Source: Roseivirga sp. 4D4
GTDB taxonomy: Bacteria; Bacteroidota; Bacteroidia; Cytophagales; Cyclobacteriaceae
Reading direction: 5' to 3'
Assembly: GCF_001747095.1 (NCBI RefSeq)
Contig: NZ_MDGP01000001.1
Location: 231,001 to 295,000 of the forward strand
Length of the DNA stretch: 64,000 nt
How positions within the stretch are numbered: the stretch's first letter is position 1; each line of letters starts with the position of its first letter. The translations under genes were made by a program, and so were the position numbers. The notes under the pieces are model-generated. The model ran no database searches. It was given only the letters and a program-made list of their open reading frames with translations, and had not been told where the DNA came from. Positions 8,098 to 17,033 of the stretch are shown here, piece after piece.

Positions 8098-10725
8098 CTA
8101 TTCAGTTCTTAATGATTTTACTGGGTTGGCAACGGCCGCTTTAAGCGCCTGAAAACTTACGGTGATAATTGTAATCAAGAGACCACCAAGAGCACCTGCG
8201 GCAAAAATCCACCAGTATAACTCTGTTTTTACTGCGTAGCCCTGAAGCCAGCCATCTAGAACAGTGTAAGACAACGGTATTGATATCACACAGGACAAAA
8301 GCACCAGTAGGGCAAAATCTTTTGATAGTAACCTCCAAAGGGCAGTGACGCTGGCGCCAAGTACTTTTCTAATTCCAATTTCCTTGGTTCTTTGCTCTGC
8401 CACATATGAGGCTAAGCCAAACAAGCCAAGACAACTGATGAAGACAGCTAAGATGCTTAAGAACTGCGCCAGGCTACTAATACGCTGCTCTGCTTCAAAC
8501 TTTGCATTGTAATCATCATCAGCAAAAGTGAAATCAAATGGTGCTTCGGGAAACACTTCGCTGAAAACCTTTTCTACTACTGGAATGGATTGACTTGCAC
8601 TAACATCAGGGTTGAGTCGAATGTATAGCCATTGCATGAAACCTTCATCGAGGAACATGACCGACAATGAAGTCTGATCGAAAGGAGAACCCTTGATCAT
8701 GTCTTCTACAACGCCAATGATGGTGTAGGTCCTGGATTCTCTCCAGCTAGGGTTGTAAGTAACTGTTGTGCCCACTGGGTTTTCTAACTTCATGGCCTCC
8801 ATGGCCGAGCGATTAATGATGATAGCTCTATTGTCAGTTTCGAATTCCTCAGAAAAATCTCTTCCGGCAATGAATTTCATGCCCACAGCATCGGCATACC
8901 CATGTGATATGCTAATGGTGTTGAATGATTTGGTAAAGTTTGGATCCATACCGTCCCAAGTGAAGCCTGGGTTCCAGCCCAGTGTATTTGTTACCGGATA
9001 ATTAGAGTTTCCTACTGCAACAGCCATCCCCGTTTTCAATAACTCCTCTTTAATCACCTTTCTTTTAGAGATTAAGTTAGGGGAAGCTGGCCTTATCGAA
9101 AGCATCCCTTCTGGCGAATAGCCGACTGGTCTTTGCTTAGCTGTTTGAATTTGATTGTTCACTGTTATGGTGCCAATGATCAGGGCAATTGATATAGTGA
9201 ATTGGAAGACCACTAATACTTTTCTAGGAATTGAAGCTCTTTTTCCTCCTGTTAAAGCACCTTTTAGGGCCTTAATAGGTTTGAAAGAAGATAAGTAGAA
9301 GGCCGGGTAAGATCCGGATAAGAGAGAGGTCAACACAACAAACCCACTTGTTAATAACCAGAACTGCGTGCTTTGCCATGGTGCCGAAATGGCTTTGCCT
9401 GAAACGCCATTGAACCAAGGGAGCATCGCAAAGAGCAAGAGTAATGATAAACCGAATGCCAGAATGCTATAAAGGAATGATTCGATGTAGAATTGGGCGA
9501 TCAACTGCTTTCTAAGAGAACCCAGTGTTTTTCTGATACCCACTTCTTTAGCTCTTTTCTCTGACCTGGCTGTACTGAGGTTCATGAAGTTAATACAGGC
9601 CAGCACTAGTACGAAAAGCCCAATTATTCCATACAGCCAAACAAAATTCATGGCCTGACTTCTAATCGGCTCACCGTCTTTCCATTCTGAATTTAGGTGC
9701 CAGTCTTTCATAGGGTGGAGGAAGAACTCCATTTCAGTTGATCTGGCGTAGTCATTTAGGTTGGGCTGGAATGCCTCATTGATGAGCACACTAAGCGCTT
9801 CCGGCTTTACATTGGGCTTGAGTTGAACGTAGATGTCAACATTATAGTTTTCCCATATATTCATATTGTCTGGGCCTACTACTAATTCAATTCTAGCAAA
9901 GTATTTGCCTTCTGAAAATTTTGAGTTGTTGGGAATGTCTTTGTAGACACCGGTTACCATTAGATCGGCTCCAGCATCCATTTTGACTAATTTGTTCATT
10001 GGGTCCTCGTCCCCGAAAAGCCTTTTGGCAAAAGACTCTGAAAGTAGGATGGAGCCCATGTCCGTCAAGCCATCATGAGTTCCCCTAATCATTTCAAGAC
10101 CAAGCATAGCAGGGGCACCTGCTTGCATAAAGTGCCCAACTTGCCTGTATTTATTGTCACCATTACTGATTACTCTATTTTGTGTCCTGGCACGAGAAAT
10201 TACCGTGTTCTCAACCATGTCAGGATAACTCGTGCTGATATAGGTGCCCATGCCTGTTACCAAGGCATTGTTGGTATAAACCTCTCCATCTTCTTTTTCA
10301 TGACGGAGCAGCTGATATGTAGTCTCAAAGTTGCTGTGAGACTTGTTGAAGGCGAGTTCATCTTGAACCCATAAACCAATAAGCATGGCCACAACAAGAC
10401 CCATGGCAAGTCCTGATATATTAATAAAAGAGTAAGCTTTGTTTTTCAGCATCTGACGATAGCTGATTTTGAAGTTGTGCTTTATCATACTGTTGTTGTT
10501 AAAGAGTTTTGACCTTAAAAATTTAAAGGCAAAAGGTCTCATGTAATTGATGACCTGATACCAGTAGTTGCGTTTGGCCTTTCGGCCAGAGAATTTTTGA
10601 GTTTGAGAATAGAACTTCTCATCCAAATCGCCCAAAACTTCCTCTGCTAAGTCTTCTTTTAAAAAGAATAGCAATAGCTTTTCAGCCAGTTGGGGTGGGG
10701 TGATATGGTGATTGTTGTCTTTCAT
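8098..10725 (-). CDS. FtsX/MacB-type permease with prefix domain (first of three)
   Basis: 875 residues. The prefix (TPPQLAEKLLLFFLKEDLAE, then RKAKRNYWYQV and YMRPFAFK) is nearly identical to that of the permease at 2827. The core departs from types A and B at the first helix (INISGLAMGLVVAMLIGLWV) but keeps the central FtsX block with NLSTARSEKRAKEVGIRKTLG and the C-terminal KEIGIRKVLGAS. It follows PadR with a 76-base gap that contains repeat copy B, and its stop abuts the next permease frame. ATG start at 10725. Substrate unknown; no ATPase partner is visible. Confidence 0.91.
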   Translation of the reverse strand: MKDNNHHITPPQLAEKLLLFFLKEDLAEEVLGDLDEKFYSQTQKFSGRKAKRNYWYQVINYMRPFAFKFLRSKLFNNNSMIKHNFKISYRQMLKNKAYSFINISGLAMGLVVAMLIGLWVQDELAFNKSHSNFETTYQLLRHEKEDGEVYTNNALVTGMGTYISTSYPDMVENTVISRARTQNRVISNGDNKYRQVGHFMQAGAPAMLGLEMIRGTHDGLTDMGSILLSESFAKRLFGDEDPMNKLVKMDAGADLMVTGVYKDIPNNSKFSEGKYFARIELVVGPDNMNIWENYNVDIYVQLKPNVKPEALSVLINEAFQPNLNDYARSTEMEFFLHPMKDWHLNSEWKDGEPIRSQAMNFVWLYGIIGLFVLVLACINFMNLSTARSEKRAKEVGIRKTLGSLRKQLIAQFYIESFLYSILAFGLSLLLLFAMLPWFNGVSGKAISAPWQSTQFWLLTSGFVVLTSLLSGSYPAFYLSSFKPIKALKGALTGGKRASIPRKVLVVFQFTISIALIIGTITVNNQIQTAKQRPVGYSPEGMLSIRPASPNLISKRKVIKEELLKTGMAVAVGNSNYPVTNTLGWNPGFTWDGMDPNFTKSFNTISISHGYADAVGMKFIAGRDFSEEFETDNRAIIINRSAMEAMKLENPVGTTVTYNPSWRESRTYTIIGVVEDMIKGSPFDQTSLSVMFLDEGFMQWLYIRLNPDVSASQSIPVVEKVFSEVFPEAPFDFTFADDDYNAKFEAEQRISSLAQFLSILAVFISCLGLFGLASYVAEQRTKEIGIRKVLGASVTALWRLLSKDFALLVLLSCVISIPLSYTVLDGWLQGYAVKTELYWWIFAAGALGGLLITIITVSFQALKAAVANPVKSLRTE

Positions 10726-10731
10726 TTTTGT

Positions 10732-10799
10732 CCCCCGCTGGCGGGGGTAGGGGGTGGTAATACCTCCTCCGCCCTTCGGGCACCTCCTCTTGAGGAGGA
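10732..10799. repeat. GC-rich dispersed repeat, copy B
   Basis: Three palindromes in a row: CCCCCGC-tg-GCGGGGG, CCGCCCTTCGGGC and CTCCTC-tt-GAGGAG. It lies between the PadR stop and the first permease ATG and matches copy A (2707-2822) in block order and orientation. On the transcript it would fold into consecutive hairpins between PadR and the permeases, so it could damp downstream expression. That effect is inferred. Confidence 0.75.
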
Positions 10800-10801
10800 A
10801 A

Positions 10802-11146
10802 TCAAATGTTAAAATTCAAATTGCCACCGGCAAGGGAAGGGTACTGATCCCATAGAGAGATTTTAAAATCTCTCGACTCTTGCAAGGCACGTTGTCCTGA
10901 GGCGGTTATCGTATATATTCTTTTTCTTCTTCCGCCACGTTCGGCAGTTGAAGCACCCATTTCTGAGGTGAGAAATCCTTTTTCTCCTAATCTGTTCAGG
11001 GTAGAATGGACTGCACCTATTGAAACGGCACGTTCTGTCTGTGCTTCGAATTCTTCTGAGATTTTGAAAGCATAAGCTTCTTTATCAAGTATGCCTACTA
11101 GCAGAAGAATGGTCTCTTCGAAGTCTCCTAATTTTGTCTCCTTCAT
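10802..11146 (-). CDS. PadR family transcriptional regulator
   Basis: About 114 residues from ATG at 11146 (MKETKLGDFEETI), where PadR homology begins; the frame extends nine codons further but into the operator region. Typical features: DKEAYAFKISEEFEAQ, the recognition helix region VSIGAVHSTLNRLGEKGF, and the wing GGRRKRIYTITASG. It leads the three-permease operon and is transcribed divergently from a LytTR regulator. A large dyad (11154-11215) lies between the two start codons, so it could control both directions. Confidence 0.92.
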   Translation of the reverse strand: MKETKLGDFEETILLLVGILDKEAYAFKISEEFEAQTERAVSIGAVHSTLNRLGEKGFLTSEMGASTAERGGRRKRIYTITASGQRALQESRDFKISLWDQYPSLAGGNLNFNI

Positions 11147-11153
11147 AATGTAT

Positions 11154-11215
11154 GTTACTAGATTGTAGAACAAATATACGGAACGATTATTTAATATGTT
11201 CTACTTTTTAGTAAC
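11154..11215. promoter_or_regulatory. Bipartite dyad between PadR and LytTR genes (putative shared operator)
   Basis: GTTACTA-n5-TAGAAC (11154-11171) is mirrored by GTTCTA-n5-TAGTAAC (11198-11215): 13 paired positions per arm with equal five-base gaps. On the minus strand TATATTTG (11178-11171), a match to TAnnTTTG, touches the PadR-proximal arm. Placement over a likely PadR promoter suggests autorepression. Effect on LytTR is a guess. Confidence 0.6.
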
Positions 11216-11241
11216 TAATAGATGCAAATGGGCCCCAGGGG

Positions 11242-12123
11242 TTGCATGAAGGGATAAAAAAAGTTGCACTTCGAACAATTCTTTCTTTAGAAGAGATAAT
11301 ATTGTGGCTCAGTCATATTCAAGAGTTGAAAAGTAAGTATCCGTTCGACCCCTCTTTAAAGCATCACCTGTTTGTGGCATTTGGTATTGCTGTTTGGGTG
11401 TTCGTATTTCTGTATTTCACCGAGCCACTAGACGTAAGCGAACTTAGTTCTAGCGAGAAACTCTTGTATATGCCCCTATATGGGATTTTCACCTCAATCT
11501 GTTATCTACTGACCCTCCCATTTCAGCAGTGGCTCTTCAAAAGCAATAATCAACGCTGGTCTCTAGGGAGTGAGCTGCTTCAATTTTTGGTTTTGGTAGT
11601 TTTGGGCTTCGTGATTACTCGATCTGTCTACTACTATATTGTGATGGATCAGCACCCAAATGCTTACACCTTATACTACTTTGCTAGGGCAATCTATCTG
11701 CCAGGTATCCTAACAATCTTTCCCATTATAGCCATTGGTCGTTGGTCTTTTGGTAAGTACAAGGAAAAGAAACTAGAGGAACAGAAAATAGAAATCAAGG
11801 GGAGTGGTAATTATGAAAGCCTTAAACTGCTGCTGAATGATTTGATCTGTATTCAATCCTCCGATAACTACGTAGAGATTACTTACAAAGAGGATGGGTT
11901 ATTGAAAAAACAGTTAATTAGGAATAAGCTTGCGGATGTAGAGATCGCTCGTCCAGAGTTAATCAGAACGCATAGATCATTTCTTATAAATCCCTTCCAT
12001 TTTAAACAATGGAGAACCGGAAATCGGAAGATAAATGTGGTGCTTTCAAGTGACATAGAAGTGCCTGTCTCCAAAACATATCAGCCTGTAGTAGAAGAGG
12101 CTGTCAATTCCACCACAGAATAG
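11242..12123 (+). CDS. Membrane-anchored LytTR-type transcriptional regulator
   Basis: 293 residues. Four hydrophobic segments (about 41-58, 74-94, 112-134, 147-166) precede a charged linker and a C-terminal LytTR DNA-binding domain (about 192-285) with the typical ICIQSSDNYVEI, RTHRSFLIN and VPVSKTYQP. No response-receiver domain, so this is not a classical two-component regulator; membrane LytTR proteins of this form are common in Bacteroidota. The only early start in frame is TTG at 11242; the first ATG comes after the first helix. Its gene is divergent from PadR. Confidence 0.85.
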   Translation: MHEGIKKVALRTILSLEEIILWLSHIQELKSKYPFDPSLKHHLFVAFGIAVWVFVFLYFTEPLDVSELSSSEKLLYMPLYGIFTSICYLLTLPFQQWLFKSNNQRWSLGSELLQFLVLVVLGFVITRSVYYYIVMDQHPNAYTLYYFARAIYLPGILTIFPIIAIGRWSFGKYKEKKLEEQKIEIKGSGNYESLKLLLNDLICIQSSDNYVEITYKEDGLLKKQLIRNKLADVEIARPELIRTHRSFLINPFHFKQWRTGNRKINVVLSSDIEVPVSKTYQPVVEEAVNSTTE

Positions 12124-12196
12124 TGCGTTTTCGCCACAAGGCCCTATAAATAGGTTTAAAGGGCGATCTCTGTTTGTACGTTTGGGTCATCAGTCC

Positions 12197-12210
12197 CCCG
12201 AAGCTTCGGG
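12197..12210. repeat. Palindrome CCCGAAGCTTCGGG in 5' untranslated region
   Basis: A 14-bp perfect palindrome 16 bases before the likely ATG of the S41 peptidase gene; same core as the palindrome at 5217-5232. The reading frame runs through it from an upstream TTG, but the signal peptide begins at the downstream ATG, so it most likely lies outside the coding region. Confidence 0.65.
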
Positions 12211-12226
12211 ACAAAAACAAACAGAA

Positions 12227-13477
12227 ATGAAAAAGTTAATCACATTATTCGCATTCATTACACTTAGTATTTCCCTTTCCGCACAGTCTAACTGCGACTG
12301 TAAAGCCGAGCTTGAATTTGTCTATGAGCAGATGCAAACCATGGCATCCTTTAAGTCTCAAATTAAAGGCCAAAAGATTGAGGAATTTGAGGTTACCTAC
12401 CAAAAATTGTCAAGCAATGTTTCTACAGATATGAACAAGGCGGAATGCTATGTTCAGATGAATCAGCTCTTAAGTTTGGTTAAGGACAAGCATGCCGGAG
12501 TCTATGAGGTGGGTCCCGATTATACTTATGAAGATACCCTTGACTCAGCCTTCGTTTTAGCCTATAGAGAAACGAGAGATTTTAAGGATTTTCCAAAAGT
12601 TGACCTCGACTTGGAAAAGTTGGTTGAAGACTTGGGCCAGAAGTCACTCACTGATGTGGAGGGCATCTATAACATCGGTAGTTCAATGAAGGTCGGTGTT
12701 TATCGAATAGCCAATTCCGACAGCCTAATGGGTGTAATGCTCGAGTCTAAACTCGGGGTCTGGGAACCGGGCCAGATCTATTTGTACATGAAGGCAACCG
12801 ACAAGCCCAATCGCTATGATATTGTTGCCTATGGACAGGTGCATAAGAACCTGCTTTTTTATAACGATCACTTGGTCTCCAATGGCATTCTTATGCGCAA
12901 TGTGACCAAGGAATGCTTATCTGATAACTTTATTCATGTGGATAGAGAAGCCCGAGAGGCTTATCAGTTAATAACTCTTGAAAATGATATCCAGTATGTG
13001 TGGTTCGATAGCTTCTCAAGGTTTGGCAATGCAAAGAAACGAGATGCTATTGTCGAGCAGATACAGAAAGAATTAACCGCCTCTAACCTCATTGTTGATT
13101 TGAGGAATAATGGAGGAGGAGCAAGTAAGATATCTGTGCCGATCGTTAAGGCGATAAGAAAATCAGGCGTAAAGGTTTATGTGCTCACCAACTTTGCTTC
13201 TAGTAGTAATGCGGAGCAGACTACTGTTCGTTTGAGAAACATCAAATCTACTGTTCACCTAGGTCAAACCACATATGGAGCGATTGCCTATGGGATCAAC
13301 TATGGCACTACATATGAATCACCTTCAGGTCAATTTTACTTTGTGCCAACAGACATGAAATTCAATCATTTCCTAAAGTATGAGGAAGTAGGTGTTCAGC
13401 CTATGATCGAACTTAGTTCTGATTCTGATTGGATTGAGCAAACCATCAATATCATTAAAACTCAAGATCAACAATAA
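12227..13477 (+). CDS. S41 family (tail-specific protease-like) peptidase, secreted
   Basis: 416 residues from ATG 12227, chosen because a clean signal peptide (ITLSISLSAQ, cut near residue 20) starts there. The N-terminal ~240 residues are unassigned. The C-terminal half has the S41 core: LIVDLRNNGGG at 288-298 and VYVLTNFASSSNAEQ, where the last Ser (about 327) fits the catalytic position. No PDZ domain is evident. In S41 enzymes a Lys completes the dyad; I could not place it with confidence, so activity is likely rather than certain. A hairpin terminator follows. Probable periplasmic location. Confidence 0.8.
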   Translation: MKKLITLFAFITLSISLSAQSNCDCKAELEFVYEQMQTMASFKSQIKGQKIEEFEVTYQKLSSNVSTDMNKAECYVQMNQLLSLVKDKHAGVYEVGPDYTYEDTLDSAFVLAYRETRDFKDFPKVDLDLEKLVEDLGQKSLTDVEGIYNIGSSMKVGVYRIANSDSLMGVMLESKLGVWEPGQIYLYMKATDKPNRYDIVAYGQVHKNLLFYNDHLVSNGILMRNVTKECLSDNFIHVDREAREAYQLITLENDIQYVWFDSFSRFGNAKKRDAIVEQIQKELTASNLIVDLRNNGGGASKISVPIVKAIRKSGVKVYVLTNFASSSNAEQTTVRLRNIKSTVHLGQTTYGAIAYGINYGTTYESPSGQFYFVPTDMKFNHFLKYEEVGVQPMIELSSDSDWIEQTINIIKTQDQQ

Positions 13478-13536
13478 TGAAAAGTTTGTTAACCAGAATT
13501 CTGGTGAGATGTGTTTGACTAATGTGTCGATCCAAC

Positions 13537-13574
13537 AAGAAGCCATTCTGACTTATCGGAATGGCTTTCTTCAT
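13537..13574 (+). terminator. Hairpin terminator after S41 peptidase gene
   Basis: GAAGCCATTC and GAATGGCTTTC pair around a ten-base loop and are followed by TTCATTT. It separates the peptidase gene from the AraC gene. The U-run is short, so strength is uncertain. Confidence 0.6.
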
Positions 13575-13625
13575 TTAAAGACAGTCATTTCATACAAATA
13601 GGATATTTCGGAATCTTGTACCTTG

Positions 13626-14513
13626 ATGTCTTATTCACTGGAAATGAAAAAAGGAAATGAAGGCAGTACTTCGGCACTCTATGTCTGGAATGGCATAAGT
13701 ATGTTTTGGGGTACTTCTTTCCATACCGACCCACATTCTCATAATACATTGCAGCTAGTTTTCGATATGGAAAAAAGCTTCCTCTTGAAGGATTCTGATT
13801 CTGACTGGATGGCTCACAGTGCAGCATTAATTGCGGCAGATCACGTTCACCAACTAGATAGCAATGACAGCATACAGTTGTTTATTTATTTGGATGCGGA
13901 AAGTAGCTATGCGAAGTCATTGGATCATAAATACCTTAGTGATAAGAGGATTTGTCCATTACCAGGAAAGCTCCTTAGGGATTTGAGTAATGATTTTTTC
14001 AAAAAACTATTGCTCAACAGCGACTGTGATAGCCTTTTAAATGCCTGCCGAACCATACTCGATCAACTCTTAGGCCCTGACCCAAAACGTCAGTTAGATG
14101 GCAGGGTGTCTAAAGCTCTGGAATACATTACTCAAAACGCCAGCAGATCATTCAGAGTGAGCGAGATAGCAGATCACGTTTGCCTTTCCGAAAGCCGGTT
14201 CAGGTTTTTGTTTAAGAAAGAAGTAGGGCAGCCGATCCAAAATTTTATCCAATGGATGCGTGTGGTTGACTCATTAAACATGGTATTGCAAGGGAAACAA
14301 GTATCTCAGAGTGCGATTGATGCCGGTTTCTGGGATGGAGCTCATATGACCAGATCATATAAGAATGTATTAGGGATCGCTCCGAGCAAAGTGGAAGCCT
14401 TTGGTAAGGATCTTAAAATAGTTGCCTGCACGAAAGGCAGTTTACATTCCCTTAAGACCGAGATAAGAGCTGGTTGGGAAGATAAATCAGTAAGGAAAGT
14501 AATTCAGATATAA
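13626..14513 (+). CDS. AraC family transcriptional regulator
   Basis: 295 residues from ATG 13626; a TTG codon directly precedes it. An N-terminal cupin-like part (HTDPHSHNTLQLVFD) probably senses a ligand, and the C-terminal double helix-turn-helix (about 165-265) has SFRVSEIADHVCLSESRFRF, then KEVGQPIQNFIQWMR and DAGFWDGAHMTRSYKNVLG. It leads a tight run: the next gene starts two bases after its stop. It probably controls this cluster, but no operator was identified. Confidence 0.9.
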   Translation: MSYSLEMKKGNEGSTSALYVWNGISMFWGTSFHTDPHSHNTLQLVFDMEKSFLLKDSDSDWMAHSAALIAADHVHQLDSNDSIQLFIYLDAESSYAKSLDHKYLSDKRICPLPGKLLRDLSNDFFKKLLLNSDCDSLLNACRTILDQLLGPDPKRQLDGRVSKALEYITQNASRSFRVSEIADHVCLSESRFRFLFKKEVGQPIQNFIQWMRVVDSLNMVLQGKQVSQSAIDAGFWDGAHMTRSYKNVLGIAPSKVEAFGKDLKIVACTKGSLHSLKTEIRAGWEDKSVRKVIQI

Positions 14514-14514
14514 T

Positions 14515-15000
14515 ATGCGATATATGAAAGTGAAACTGTTAATGGTGTTGATGATAGCCATCACGTCCTGTGCGTCAAAGGCTCCATCATATTTTGATAA
14601 AGATGCTTTGGCAAACGAGATCCAACAACGCTTCAATGCCTTTGTTACTGGTATGAATAAGTTGGACGGAGAAGCACTATTGGACTTCTATTCTAATGAC
14701 GAGAGATTCTATTGGGTGGAGGATGGTAAGATTCAGTACGCCAATAAAGAAGCACTTGCAGCTTCATTAAATGGGCTGGTCGGTATGCTTTCCTCTAGCA
14801 ATATGAATGTGCTGAAGACTCGTGTAGAAGTGACCAGTGAAACAACCGCCTTATGCTATGCCGAATATGAGCAAGCTATGGTAATGTCATCAGGAGGAGG
14901 CTTCGACATCAATGGAGCCATGACTATACTTATGCAAAAGGAAGCAGGGGTTTGGCGTTTTTTAATAGGTCACAGTTCAACTAAAAAAGAGAGAGGTTGA
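14515..15000 (+). CDS. NTF2-like (SnoaL/DUF4440-type) lipoprotein
   Basis: 161 residues (or 158 from ATG 14524). A lipobox (AITSCAS) follows a short hydrophobic segment, so it is probably membrane-anchored in the cell envelope. The rest has NTF2-fold features: ALANEIQQRFNAFVTGMNKL, LLDFYSNDERFYWVEDGKI and a closing WRFLIGHSS. These folds bind small molecules or act as isomerases; the substrate is unknown. One base separates it from genes on either side, indicating one transcript with the AraC and VOC genes. Confidence 0.75.
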   Translation: MRYMKVKLLMVLMIAITSCASKAPSYFDKDALANEIQQRFNAFVTGMNKLDGEALLDFYSNDERFYWVEDGKIQYANKEALAASLNGLVGMLSSSNMNVLKTRVEVTSETTALCYAEYEQAMVMSSGGGFDINGAMTILMQKEAGVWRFLIGHSSTKKERG

Positions 15001-15001
15001 T

Positions 15002-15403
15002 ATGGATTATAAACTAAGTCACTTCGCCATCTTCACAGAAGATATAGATCGGGCAAAGAAGTTCTACCATAAAGTCTTCAATTGGGGCTTCAATCACTAC
15101 GGTCCAAACGACTTTGCTCAGATTAACTCCAACTCAGATGGTGATGGTCAACTGATAGGTGCCCTACAAGACCGAAAGTACCAATTGACCAACGAGAAGA
15201 TTATAGGTTTTGAATGCAGTATTTCGGTGGATAGTGTCGATGAAATAACTCGGCTTGTAGTTGATGCAGGGGGAGAAATGCTCATGTCAAAAACCGAAAT
15301 ACCTCATGTGGGATGGATTGTGAAGTTCAAAGATACCGAAGGCAATATTGTCTGCGCAATGCAGTATCAAGACCACATCAGGGAGGCAATGAAAACGTCT
15401 TAA
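15002..15403 (+). CDS. VOC family protein (glyoxalase/dioxygenase superfamily)
   Basis: 133 residues covering a single VOC domain: KLSHFAIFTEDIDRAKKFYH at the start, a middle His/Glu region (IGFECSISVDSVDEI) and a closing VGWIVKFKDTEGNIVCAMQY. VOC proteins are metal-dependent enzymes or resistance proteins; the family alone does not give the substrate. Starts one base after the NTF2-like gene stop, so it belongs to the AraC-led unit. Confidence 0.85.
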   Translation: MDYKLSHFAIFTEDIDRAKKFYHKVFNWGFNHYGPNDFAQINSNSDGDGQLIGALQDRKYQLTNEKIIGFECSISVDSVDEITRLVVDAGGEMLMSKTEIPHVGWIVKFKDTEGNIVCAMQYQDHIREAMKTS

Positions 15404-15522
15404 TGGAGGATCATTTTTAGAAGCATCTCCAAAAATACTTGTAGGCTATTTCTTGCTGAACGGTCAATGTGCATTGTTGAAATTCCCTAAATTCAACTTT
15501 GAACTATCGATCCAACATCAGC

Positions 15523-17022
15523 ATGAAATCAATTAAAAGCCTCATTTATGTCCTATTCCTTATAGGAATCTCTGTTGTGCTCAAAGGTCAGGAAGACTCG
15601 AAGGCAAAACCAATTCCAACACCAAAACGATTTCTCACCCATCACAATGGTGAGTTTGGCGGAAAGAAGATAAGGTATGACGTTTTGGGAAGCGAAATGC
15701 ATCTGAAAAATGCCAAGGGAGAGCCAACTGGTTCAATGTGGTCAGTAGCCTATACAAAGTCCGATTTAGATAAGAAGATGGATCCCGCAAGTCGACCGGT
15801 GACCTTTGTTTTCAATGGTGGTCCTGGTTCAGCTTCAATGTGGTTGCACATGGGCTTTTTCGGGCCGAAGGTGATTCGTGTAGATAGCGATGCTAAGGAA
15901 GATGATGGTGGAGCACCTTATAACTTAGCAGTCAACGAGGATGCCCTTCTGGATATCACAGACTTGGTTTTTATAGACCCAATAGGCACTGGTTATAGCA
16001 AATTGATTGGCAAAGGCGAAGGCAAAGAGTATTGGGGACTGAATCAGGATGCACAGTCTATCGCCAAGTTTATCAGGCAATGGGTCACCGAGAATAACCG
16101 ATGGATGTCTCCAAAATACATAGCAGGGGAAAGTTATGGAACTACCAGAGCTGCCGCGGTTGCTCAGGCGCTGGAAGGTGGTGGACAGAACCTGGCTTTG
16201 AATGGTTTAATTCTGATTTCTCAGGCGCTCGACTATCAAGGATCAACTTCCATCAATGATAACATTCGGTCATACATTACCTATTTTCCGAGCATGGCTA
16301 CCACGGCATGGTATCACAAAAAGGCGGGTCAAGACAAGACCATTGAAGCTTTTGCACAAGAGGCGAGAGACTTTGCTTATGGTGATTATGTATCTGCATT
16401 GTATAAGGGTGATTTTATGTCTCAGGCGGAAAAAGAAGCTATTTCTGAGAAAGTGGCCTACTTTACTGGTTTGGATATTGAGTTTGTAAAGCGTGCGAAC
16501 AATCGGGTTTTAATGGCCAGGTTCAAGAAAGAGTTATTAAGAGATCAAGGTTTGGCCATTGGAACGCTGGATGGTCGATACTTTGGTGATGATCCGGATG
16601 ATACTGCTGATTCGCCAGAGTTGGGAGACCCTTCAGGCTATAAAGTCTCTGCTGCTTATACAGCTGCTTTGAACCATTATTTCAGGAATGACCTCAAGAT
16701 AAAAATGGATGATCCATACTTAACCAGTGGAAGGGTTAGCCCTTGGGATTGGGGAAGCGGAGGCGAGCCAATGTATGTGAAGACCTCCAGAAGATTGGCC
16801 AACGCCATGCGTAGAAATGACAAAATGAAAGTACTGGTAGCATCAGGTTACTACGATCTGATTACACCCTTTTTCGATGCAGAAATAACATTCTCTAGAA
16901 ATGCCATACCCATGGATCGGGTCCAGTTTACCTATTATGAAGGAGGTCATATGATGTATAACCATAGGCCAGCATTCAAACAATTGGCGAAGGATATTCG
17001 TGCTTTTATAGAGTCTAATTAA
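15523..17022 (+). CDS. S10 family serine carboxypeptidase-like peptidase
   Basis: 499 residues from ATG 15523, where a signal peptide starts; an in-frame TTG at 15499 is less likely. Family landmarks: FNGGPGSASMWLHMGFFGP (oxyanion region), GESYG with nucleophile Ser204, SGYYD with Asp445 and YYEGGHMMY with His476, giving a complete Ser-Asp-His triad. Likely periplasmic or secreted exopeptidase acting on peptide C-termini. A DUF6090 gene follows after 11 bases. Confidence 0.9.
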   Translation: MKSIKSLIYVLFLIGISVVLKGQEDSKAKPIPTPKRFLTHHNGEFGGKKIRYDVLGSEMHLKNAKGEPTGSMWSVAYTKSDLDKKMDPASRPVTFVFNGGPGSASMWLHMGFFGPKVIRVDSDAKEDDGGAPYNLAVNEDALLDITDLVFIDPIGTGYSKLIGKGEGKEYWGLNQDAQSIAKFIRQWVTENNRWMSPKYIAGESYGTTRAAAVAQALEGGGQNLALNGLILISQALDYQGSTSINDNIRSYITYFPSMATTAWYHKKAGQDKTIEAFAQEARDFAYGDYVSALYKGDFMSQAEKEAISEKVAYFTGLDIEFVKRANNRVLMARFKKELLRDQGLAIGTLDGRYFGDDPDDTADSPELGDPSGYKVSAAYTAALNHYFRNDLKIKMDDPYLTSGRVSPWDWGSGGEPMYVKTSRRLANAMRRNDKMKVLVASGYYDLITPFFDAEITFSRNAIPMDRVQFTYYEGGHMMYNHRPAFKQLAKDIRAFIESN

Positions 17023-17033
17023 AATTTAGTACT

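Noticed and set aside
12182..12226. Longer start (TTG) for the S41 peptidase
   Set aside because: Would translate the palindrome and put 15 residues before a good signal peptide.
13585..13827. Minus-strand 80-codon frame at the AraC start
   Set aside because: Antisense shadow of the AraC gene, with no homology features.
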